NCBI GenBank assembly: GCA_030144725.1
Contig: JASKMD010000026.1
Location: 8,336,100-8,400,099 of the forward strand
DNA: 64,000 nt
DNA from: Haematococcus lacustris
Lineage: Eukaryota; Chlorophyta; Chlorophyceae; Chlamydomonadales; Haematococcaceae
Reading direction: 5' to 3'
The position numbers were made by a program, and so were the translations under genes. A model generated the notes under the pieces. The model searched no databases and was not told where the DNA came from. It saw only the letters and a list, made by a program, of their open reading frames with translations. This document shows, in pieces, positions 27,025 to 34,984 of this stretch; within the stretch, counting starts at the first letter, position 1; each line of letters begins with the position of its first letter.

Positions 27025-27680
27025 GGCAGGACCGTGTAGACATGCGGCAGGACCCTGTGAACGTGTGTCGTAGGACCCTGTAGCCGTGCGGTAGGACCCT
27101 GTGAGAATGTGTCGTAGGACCCTGTAGCCGTGCGGCAGGACCCTGTAAAACTTTAATGTAAGACCCTGTAGCCGTGCGGCAGAACCCTGTAGACGTGTAT
27201 CGTACGACCCTGTAGCCGTGCGGCAGAACCCTGTAGACGTGTATCGTACGACCCTGTAGCCGTGCGGCAGAACCCTGTAGACGTGTATCGTACGACCCTG
27301 TAGCCGTGCGGCAGAACCCTGTAGACGTGTGTCGTAGGACCCTGTAGCCGTGCGGCAGAACCCTGTGAGAATGTGTGACGCAGAACCCTGTAGCCGTGCG
27401 GCAGAACCCTGTAGACGTGTATCGTACGACCCTGTAGCCGTGCGGCAGAACCCTGTAGACGTGTGTCGTAGGACCCTGTAGCCGTGCGGCAGAACCCTGT
27501 GAGAATGTGTGACGCAGAACCCTGTAGCCGTGCGGCAGAACCCTGTGAGAATGTGTGACGCAGAACCCTGTAGCCGTGCGGCAGAACCCTGTAGATGTGT
27601 GTCGCAGGACCCTGTAGCCGTGCGGCAGGACCCTGTGGCACAGGACCCTGTACAGGGTCGGTAGGACCCGGTACAGGGTT
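27025..27680. repeat. CCCTGTAGCCGTGCGGCAG minisatellite of hAT-1
   Basis: About 18 repeats of a ~36-bp unit (GTAGCCGTGCGGCAGAACCC then variable GTGTATCGTACGAC or AGAATGTGTGACGC), again built on AGGACCCTGTA. It ends at AGGACCCTGTACAGGGTCGG near 27640. Confidence 0.95.
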
Positions 27681-27765
27681 AGGTAACTTTTCAAATAGTT
27701 ATAACATCGCAGCAACTTTGAGTTTTTCGATGATTACAACGGCGATGAGTCGGCCTTTCCTGGGG

Positions 27766-28709
27766 CTATCTGCAGTATGCCTCCCGGGAAGAAATGACGT
27801 AGGCGACTTCCGGCCTTAATCGGCGCGAGTGCTTGTGGCGCCAACCATCCGTGCACAGCATGACACCAACTCCATTCTGCACGGGCAAAGGGGTGGTCAT
27901 GGCTGCGAGGGGGTGGTCCTGGCTGGGAGGGGGTGGTCCTGGCTGGGAAGGGGTGGTCCTGGCTGGGAGGGGGTGGTCATGGCTGGGAGGGGGTGGGCAT
28001 GGCTGGGAGGGGGTGGTCATGGCTGGGAGGGGGTGGGCATGGCTGGGAGGGGGTGGGCAAGGCTTCCACACCTGGAGCATCTCATCCAACTCAGCTCCCA
28101 CGACTCGACACAGCTCTCCATACGCATCTCTTAGCCCTGTGGTTCTTGCTTGCTTAGCTGTAGGGCAGACCGCATCGAATGAGGCAAAGACCGCTCTAAG
28201 GAACGGGTTGTCAAGGCATGCGAAGGTGACACCCGCGCTTGCCACAAACACAACCATCTTTTTGGCCACGTCATGTTGCTCCATGGGTGCCCCCTTGCGC
28301 TTGGCTGCGGCACGACATGCATAGTTGCTTAACAGGAAAGGTTAGCTTTGGCTGGACATGCATAGTTTGGCTGAGGGTGCTTGCCTGAAGTGCCCTGGGT
28401 GGCTTTGGGGGTTGGCGGGCTGTGCGGACGAGCACGCATCGCACAGTGCTCGTCATGTTTGCATTGGGAGTCGGTGGGGTTGATGATGCCGAGCTCTTTG
28501 TTGCACAAGAGACATGCGATGACGACCAGCTTCTTTATTAGGCTGATTCGGACAACGTAGTTGGCCCGCACAGTGCAGCCTTTGAGCTGGTTGTACACCT
28601 GAGCGACGGTGCTTTTCTTTCCTCCAAAGGTTTGCGAGGTGGTATGGGCAAACTTGGGCAGACCATCCGACCCTAGCGCATTGGGGTCATCGGGGCTAGG
28701 CGCAGCCAT
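27766..28709 (-). pseudogene. hAT-1 transposase remnant, BED-like and DUF659-like parts
   Basis: Minus-strand coding from 28709 (MAAPSPDDPNALGSDG) through a zinc-binding stretch with CLLCNKELGIIN and a downstream Cys/His pair, then a DUF659-like part (VVFVASAGVTFACLDNPFLR, FASFDAVCPTAKQARTTGL) and the hAT D1-type motif MLCTDGWRHKH. Frames change between blocks (intron or frameshift near 28300) and the frame stops at 27766, before the rest of the RNase H-like core and the hAT dimerisation domain, neither of which was found. A 20-bp minisatellite expands the coding sequence between DUF659-like part and D1 motif. Confidence 0.75.
27890..28065. repeat. 20-bp minisatellite inside transposase remnant
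   Basis: Eight to nine copies of GGGTGGTCCTGGCTGGGAGG with C/A variants. On the minus strand it reads as Pro-rich (PPPSHDHPLPA-type) repeats in frame with the transposase remnant. Confidence 0.9.
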
Positions 28710-29016
28710 TGCGCTGGTCGGCGGTGGAAGCGGGTGCAAGATTCGAGGACCTATAAAAACTATAAAAGTGCTCAAGCCATATAAAACTATAAATATAATT
28801 ATAGTCGGGCCGGTCGCTCCCTAAGTCCTGACTTTCCAACGTCGCCGTGCTGCCCAGACATCAAGGACAGGCTGCAGACTGGCTGCGCTGCTCCTTTCGC
28901 GCGTGACATGTTGCCTCTATATCGCTGTATTGTATCGATACAAAAAATACACGTTTTTCTTGTATTTTCTTGTATTTCCTGTATCGATACACGTATTACC
29001 CATCACTGGTGCTATG

Positions 29017-29221
29017 ACGTGACATTACCACTGTCACTTGTACGACAGGTACACCAATCGCAGGTATTAACATAAATTGGTGGACGAAGGAAAGCTACAA
29101 TGTCGAGTGAAGTTTCATCATATACACGTCAGACACACGTGTAAGCGTAAGGGCAATAGTATTCATAATGGTAAGTGAAATGAGATGGCAGAGCCAAGTT
29201 AAGTGAAGTTAGCTTACTAGT
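29017..29221. other. Gene-poor gap between hAT-1 and 150-bp TIR element
   Basis: Continuation of the sequence originally downstream of the dehydrogenase. No open frame, repeat or RNA signature recognised. Confidence 0.5.
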
Positions 29222-29698
29222 GGTCACCCCGGCCATTGGCCATGCCAATCCGTGCCAGGCCTGCGCATCGCACCACGCCCTAGTGGAGGATAGCGAAGGC
29301 TATCGCGGTAACTCGCGCGCGCTAAAACTCGCGTTTTAGACTGAAGCCTTGTCCCAGTACACCGCCCGCCACCAGGTCGAAACTTGAGATAGCGCAAACA
29401 AGCAGCGACCCACCTACAAGAGCAGGGTGGCGAGGCGCTCCGTGGCGTCCGTAGCAAAGTTCGCACCATGGAGGCAGCCTCGCAGTACTGCGGAGTAGGC
29501 CATCGCAGTGCGCCATGCTACCGATCCATGTCATTACACCACGAGACTGAGTCACGCCACGCTTAGCTGAAACTGTGCAAGTTGGGCGCATGGCACTGTC
29601 AATTTTTTGGCCATTGCCTTAATCGGCTTTATCGGCTCAGTTCGTGCTATTCTGGCTCAGTTGGTGCTGCTGGTTTCAATCGAAAGTGCTTGGCCTTA

Positions 29699-31384
29699 CA
29701 TTTCATCTGCCTCGTCAACCCCCACTTCAGCCAACTGATCCTCCTCCATCTCTTGCTCCCACCTCAGATGTTCTAGGATGTCAGCCCTAAGCAATGGCTT
29801 CTTCTGCGTCAACCTCTTGCCCTTCCAGCCCAAGCACTCCCGTGCATACTCCTTCAGTAGCTGCACATTCAAGGTCATGTGGGCTCTTCCTGCCCCCGCC
29901 CCTTTTGGCTGTTGCCACCTGTGATTGCATGCTGCTGATGACGCCGTTGCCTGCGCTGTTGCTTTTGAAGGCAAGCAAGCCTCCTCCTCTCCTTCTGACG
30001 GGCTGCCCGCCGTGCTACAGGTGTTGGGGTGACTGGGGCAACAGGGCTGTTGGCATGTCCTGGACAAGAGGATGACAGAATGCTAAAGCTGTTGTGCAGC
30101 CTCACGGGTGGGAGGGCCGAAGAATAAGCAGCTTGAGCTGCTGCGCTGGGGACACAGTTGCGCATGAAACAGATGCGCCGCATCTCAGGTTGCATGGCTG
30201 TGCATGGCTGTGCATGGCTGTGCATGGCTGTGCATGGCTGTGCATGGCTGTGCATCTGCATGGCTGGTTGCATGCCCGGTTGCATGGTTGTGCATGGCTG
30301 GTTGCATGGCAGGTTGCATGGCTGTGCATCGCTGTGCATGGCTGCATGGCTGCATGGCTGCATGTCTGCATAGCTCGGCGAATCCATGGTGGGTGCCCTG
30401 CACATGGGTCAAAGCAGGTCACAACAGGTTTGTAGCACATGGGTCCCAGCCGGTCACAGCAGGTCAGTAGCACATGGTCACAGCAGGTCCCAGCAGGTCA
30501 CAGCAGGTCAAGCTCTCACCTCATGCATGCGTCCATGTGCTGACGCAACAGTATCTCGCTGCGCTCCAGCCCCGTCCTGCCGTTCTGCAGTTGCTCGAGG
30601 GCCTGACCCAGCTGGTGCTGGGCACCCTGCAGTTGCTCAAGGTCCACAGCCAGCTGGTGTTGGGAACCCTGCAGCAGCTGCTGGTCCACAGCCAGCTGGT
30701 GTTGGGCATTCTGCAACTGCTGCTGGTCCACAGCCAGCTGGTGCTGGGCATTCTGCAACTGCTGCTGGTCCACAGCCAGCTGGTGCTGGGCATTCTGCAA
30801 CTGCTGCTGGTCCACAGCCAGCTGATGCTGGGCACCCTGCAGCTGCTGCTGGTCCACAGCCAGCTGGTGCTGGGCATCCTGCAGCTGCTGCTGGTCCATG
30901 CTCAGCTGCTGCTGGGCGCCCCGACCAAGGCAGGTGCGTGGGCGCTTCTGGCCCCATGTGCTGGCATCCCTGCTTGACTGTTGTGGTGTTGCCCGGGCTG
31001 TTTCAAGGGCTGGCAGCTCGGTAGGGCTCTGCAGGGTGAAGGGTGGAGGAGGAGGTTGTTACGGTATGGGTTCCCGCCACAATGGTGGATTCCGCCACAA
31101 TGGGGGTGTCCGCCACTGCCATTGCCACTACTTACCAGCTTGGCACGTATCGCTTTATGGCGTTCCAGGAGGGCGCGGCGTCGGGGTCCAGGATGGCCCA
31201 TCGCAATTTTCTGCTTGAAATTCGCGCACAGTGCGAAAAACCCAGCGATGAGAGCGCCCAACAGTAGCACAGGGTCCACCCCGTCGGGGATGAACCCAGA
31301 ACGCCGCCAAGCGGCCCCTGTGATGAGATTGCTCCATGCCACATTCACCCTCGGCCACATTTTGTCATAGATTGTACCACACAA
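29699..31384 (-). CDS. Element-encoded protein with Gln-rich coiled coil, unknown family
   Basis: Minus-strand blocks: 31384-~31132 (begins MCGTIYDKMWPRVNVAW, then ITGAAWRRSGFIPDG and a hydrophobic LLLGALIAGFFALCANF); ~30899-30516, a run of 14-residue repeats QLAVDQQQLQNAQH that would form a coiled coil; ~30200-29875, basic KERRRLACLQKQQRRQRR; ~29890-29699, acidic tail ending EVGVDEADEM. Splice joins are not certain. The AWRRSGF stretch resembles tails of some DDE-type transposases, but no catalytic core is present. Probably a deletion derivative or accessory protein. Confidence 0.5.
30186..30372. repeat. TGGCTGTGCA 10-bp repeat tract
   Basis: Pure at 30195-30255 then degenerate (TGGCTGGTTGCATGG, TGGCTGCATGG) to 30372. 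Non-coding in the minus-strand gene as far as can be judged. Confidence 0.9.
30590..30905. repeat. 42-bp coding minisatellite
   Basis: About seven copies of a 42-bp unit around GGTCCACAGCCAGCTGGTGC. On the minus strand each encodes a two-heptad Gln-rich repeat, so the repeat keeps the reading frame. Confidence 0.9.
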
Positions 31385-32403
31385 GATGATAGAGCTTTCC
31401 TGGGCTACATCCCGGAATATAGACTCGCTTAGCTATCAGACAATGGTGGAAGTACGCGGATAGAACCACTGACGGAAAAGTTCAAGGACTTGAACGAAGC
31501 CCCGAAATGATGGGGTCTAGGCTTCAGCAGAGTGCACGGTAGCGAAACAAAGTCCACGCACGGTGCTGCTGACACCTCAGTGAGATGCTCTGCTTGCTTG
31601 GAGGGAGGGTTAGGCAGGTCCTGGGCCAGGTGTCAGGAAGGGCCCGGGCCATGAGGGGTCCCGACCCAACCCAGGGAATCTTGCGCTTCGACCTGCGACC
31701 CACGTACGGTGGCACCCCGTTGAGCCCCAGGCTGCAGCGAGCGACCATGTTCACAGTCCGCGGGAATGGCGGGCGGTGTACTGGGACAAGGCTTCAGTCT
31801 AAAACGCGAGTTTTAGCGCGCGCGAGTTACCGCGATAGCCTTCGCTATCCTCCACTAGGGCGTGGTGCGATGCGCAGGCCTGGCACGGATTGGCATGGCC
31901 AATGGCCGGGGTGACCTAGTACATGTCAGGAGCTGTTAGGTACGTCCGGTACGTCACGTACGTATGTGTCCCGATATTTGTTGAGGGAGCTGAGGATAGA
32001 GTCAAGGTGAAAGGGTTGATACCGCTGTGAGGTGGTGGAATCAATTGGCTGGATGAGGTCAAAATAAAGGCTCAAGGAAAGGTCGTACAAAGGTGCATTG
32101 GTCCATGTGTCTATGCAGGTGGCTGCGGCCAGTGTATAGCAAAACAAATCGATTGCAAGTCAGGGTCCTGATGCGTCCTACAAGCAACAACAACATCATC
32201 TGGCCTGATGCTATAAATGCTCATGACATGACACATGACCAAACATTCCAGTGATGCAGAATTACATGTAATTTTACAAAATTACATGTAATTACACGCG
32301 TAATTCTGTAACTTTGTAACTTTGTAATTACATGGTTGTCCGCAGGGAAATCGTGTAATTACATACGGCCATGTAATTACGTAATTACAGACTCGCGCAG
32401 CAG

Positions 32404-33938
32404 GCCGTCGGCTATCGTCGCAACATGTCGGAGGCTTCACAACAATGTAAGAAACGGATGGCCTCAGGGCTGAGAGGCACATCGCTTCCTTCGCCACTGT
32501 TGCCCAGTGGACGTGGAGGCTCATTCATGAAGAGACACAAGACTCAGACGAAGTCGGCGTGGGTGATGGAACAGCTAACGGCCGTCACAATACCAACAAG
32601 CGACCCCGGCGAGACTGACGGCCATGTCGACGGCGTTCTACGCTATTCTTGCAATCACTAGGAGGCGAGCAGTAACAAGGAGGCGAGCAGTAACAAGGAC
32701 CGCCTTAAGAGACATCTCTTGCACTGCACGAAGTTTCTGGCCAGCACGCAGGCATTGAACATCGCCAAGACCTTCCCAGAACTCGCGGCAGCCATTGAAG
32801 CGTACAAGCAAGAACGAGGATGTTGTGACCACCCCGAGCAGCAAGTCGACAACTCGCGCAGGTGACCATCACCCCTAGACCAGGATGTGTTAGGAGGGTG
32901 CAATAGTACTTAACTATTGTTTATGTTCTGTACACATTACAGGAAATGTTGTGGAGGACAAAGGACGCTTTGCCGACGACCTGGTGAAGCTGATTGTGGA
33001 CTGCAACCTCCCCTTCAACATCGTGGACAACCCAACGTTCAAGACCTTCTTGGCTACCTGGGTGCCTGCAATGCCTGTCCCCTCTCGTGACCAGGTGCAC
33101 TATTACCCCCTCCCAACCCCATGTGCTCATCACCACCACCTCCCAAACCCCTCCACCACCTCCCAGCACCTCCCAAGCACCACCCAGCCCACCACCTCCC
33201 AAGCCCTGCCCTGCCCTTAACTGCCCGGCCCGGCCCGGCCTGCCCAGGTTAGCAGAATCCTAGATGACTTTTGTCTTGACCCTTTACCCCTACACTCTAT
33301 GCCAACGTTTGAGCCATGGTGGAAACTGAACAGCTGCTTGGTGGAGCTGATGGTCCCCGTGGCTCAGCTATTGACAGCCATCCAAGCAGATCACGCCAAC
33401 CTTGCGGACGTGCACTATGGCTTGGCCATAGTGGATAAGTGGTTTGGTGATGCCACCAGGTGAGACACTACCTCCACCCCACCCCACCCCACCCCACCTG
33501 ACCCCACCCCACCCCACCCCACCCCACCTGACCCCACCCCACCCCACCCCACCCCACCCCACCCCACCCCACCCCACCCCACCCCACCCCACCCCACCCC
33601 ACCTGACCTGACCTGACCTGACCTGACCTGACCTGACCTGACCCCACTATGTACAGGAAGGTGCCCATGGAGTCTGTGGACGAGGTGATAAAACTCCGTG
33701 GCCTGGTGGCGCAGGTATGGCTCAAAGCTGCCACACCTACAGTCTGTTCAGTGCCTTCAAGTTTATTTGGAGCGACCGGCGCTCACGATTGCTGCTAGGG
33801 CGCATGTGGATCATGTCCTTTGTGTTCTTCAACACACGGGTCATGACTCGCAAGGAGTATCACGCATCAGCTGAGGCACAAGAGGAGTGGGAGAGCTTCA
33901 TTGCAGCCCTGGTAGTGTTGGATGCCCCTCAGCTATAG
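32404..33938 (+). pseudogene. hAT-2 transposase: BED finger and C-terminal exons only
   Basis: N-terminal BED-type part RYSCNH ... SSNKDRLKRHLLHCTKF (32425-32865) has an in-frame TAG after CNH and an 18-bp tandem duplication (GAGGCGAGCAGTAACAAG). Exons then follow with good splice sites: 32942-33094 (ADDLVKLIVDCNLPFNIVDN), 33248-33459 (FEPWWKLNSCLVELMVPVAQ), 33657-33714 (KVPMESVDEVIKLRGLVAQ), then the hAT dimerisation-like FSAFKFIWSDRRSRLLLGRM to the stop at 33936-33938. The RNase H-like catalytic region is absent. The C-terminal motif resembles hAT-3 (FSTFKHIWSDHR), so the two are related. Confidence 0.8.
33470..33645. repeat. ACCCC and CTGAC pentamer tracts in hAT-2 intron
   Basis: (CCCCA)n with interspersed CTGA, then (CCTGA)n to 33640. 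The tract fills the intron between exons ending 33459 and starting 33657. Confidence 0.9.
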
Positions 33939-34114
33939 CATGCACATACACCCCACAGTGGTATTGCAAGACAGGGCTTGTGATGCAGCCTGGAGCGGGC
34001 AGCCTGTAGCGCGTAGCCTCAAGCTAGATGGTTTTGTTGTGTTGTGTGTTCTTGTGTTGTCTTACCTTGTTGTAGAGGTAGGTATAGCATGGTGCCAGCA
34101 GCCAGGAGTGCCTA

Positions 34115-34255
34115 GCCCAGCCCAGCCCAGCCTAGCCCAGCGCGGTGTGGTGTGGTGGGGTGTGGTGTGGTGTGGTGTTGACTTGGTGTTGTGGTGACTT
34201 GTGGTGACTTGGTGTGGTGTTGTGTGGTGTGGTGTTGACTTGTGTAGTTGCTTGT
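34115..34255. repeat. CCCAG and TGGTG pentamer tracts in hAT-2
   Basis: Short runs of CCCAG (34116-34140) and TGGTG/TGACTTGG-type repeats (34145-34250), the same pentamers hugely expanded in hAT-3 at 48935-49070 and 49807-50590. Confidence 0.85.
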
Positions 34256-34695
34256 GCAAGTATCCCCGTCTTGACTGAGATGAATTGGTCGGTAGGACCC
34301 TGCATAGGGTCAGTAGGACCCTGCACAGGGCTAGTACTGGTGGGACCCTATACATGGTCAGTTGTTCTTCTATCGGGGCTCCTGGTGTCATTAAAGGTTG
34401 TCTAAGGATGACCCTACACAACTCTCAAGATGTCGGCTGAAGAAAACGAGCCAGTGAGGAGAAAAGCTGGTTGTAATTCCCTGTAATTACATGTAATTAC
34501 ACGGCGTAAGTAAGTAAGTAACTTTGTAACTTTGTAATGCCGCATCACTGAAACATTCCCTCCCCCGCAGTCGGCCCAGGCCCACGTCCCATTGAGCTGT
34601 GCAGCTGAAATGACTGCCCAGCCATGCCAAAACCGGCCAAGCCAGGCCAAGAGTGGGTGGAAATACCCGACAAGGCCTTGTTGCACAAGTGGCGG

Positions 34696-34950
34696 CGCAA
34701 GTTGCAGCGGTATCCAGCCACAGCAAGACAATCCCAGCAAACAGAAGTATTAAACTCCTCACAAAGGGGATGTGTGTGGGTTGGAGCTACTAGGGCTCTA
34801 GCTACAGGCACACACACCAGAATGGCTGAGCTGAAGTGGGCGTTAGGCACACTAGCAGTAGCCTTTACAATGATGAGCTCGCAGCCTGTGTTTGGTTACA
34901 ATTCCTGCATTACTTTGGAGTAGCATGAGGGCTGTTGGGATCAAAACTTG
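34696..34950 (+). ncRNA. Candidate omega-RNA / right end, Fanzor copy C
   Basis: About 250 bp directly after the Fanzor coding end, homologous to 55149-55390 and 60973-61226. Contains the hairpin CTCCTCACAAAGGGG (34755-34769), a GAGCT...GGCTC pair, a block starting ATGGCTGAGCTGAAGTGGGC and the terminal GCATGAGGGCTG. TnpB and Fanzor guide RNAs are known to come from this position; that this segment is transcribed as such is inferred. The SPOUT1-like start codon follows 35 bp later. Confidence 0.5.
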
Positions 34951-34984
34951 CATATCTTCATACCTTGCATACTAGTTTGAGACG

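Larger units (their letters stand above)
21472..29008. mobile_element. hAT-1: 7.5-kb hAT transposon with 8-bp TSD
   Basis: Terminal inverted repeats begin CAGTGATGGGTAATAC at the left and end in its reverse complement (GTATTACCCATCACTG) at 29008, with subterminal GTATCGATAC motifs on both sides. The element is flanked by an exact 8-bp duplication GTGCTATG at 21464-21471 and 29009-29016, the hAT hallmark. It landed about 150 bp past the dehydrogenase stop codon. Inside: a decayed minus-strand transposase near the right end (27766-28709), two minisatellites built on an ACAGGGTCCT core, a (CCCCT)n tract, and an embedded inverted piece of E4-family sequence (21588-21735). Autonomy is unlikely because the transposase is broken. 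Confidence 0.95.
29222..31916. mobile_element. DNA transposon with perfect 150-bp terminal inverted repeats
   Basis: Arms 29222-29371 and 31767-31916 are exact reverse complements starting GGTCACCCCGGCCATTGGCC. Direct 4-bp TAGT flanks both ends (29218-29221, 31917-31920), a plausible short TSD. The arms contain their own smaller inverted motifs (GATAGCGAAGGCTATC; CTAAAACTCGCGTTTTAG). The interior carries a minus-strand multi-exon gene with a coiled-coil segment. Superfamily not assigned: the ends lack the hAT CAG start. Confidence 0.9.
32249..34550. mobile_element. hAT-2: 2.3-kb hAT transposon with 8-bp TSD
   Basis: Ends CAGTGATGC ... GCATCACTG with TA-rich subterminal GTAATTACATGTAATTAC and AACTTTGTAACTTTGTAA motifs on both sides. 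Exact 8-bp TSD AAACATTC at 32241-32248 and 34551-34558. Carries plus-strand transposase pieces (32404-33938) and, near the right end, AGGACCCTGCACAGGG copies like the hAT-1 palindromic core. The catalytic middle of the transposase is lacking, so it is probably non-autonomous. Confidence 0.95.
32020..34695 (+). pseudogene. Fanzor copy C: C-terminal remnant interrupted by hAT-2
   Basis: Left of hAT-2: intron-like sequence and the exon WLRPVYSKTNRLQVR (~32120-32200), matching the penultimate exon of copies A and B. Right of hAT-2: the last exon from GCCCAGGCCCACG (34565) through the ELC stretch, then a stop where A and B have CYW, followed by sequence homologous to the C-terminal tail (34624-34695). 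The RuvC-III Asp region is missing: before hAT-2 arrived about 70 bp had been deleted, because the TSD AAACATTC aligns with the codons for the L-N-I of other copies. Dead copy. Confidence 0.85.

Noticed and set aside
29222..31916. LTR retrotransposon
   Set aside because: The 150-bp terminal repeats are inverted, not direct, and no reverse transcriptase or integrase motif is present.
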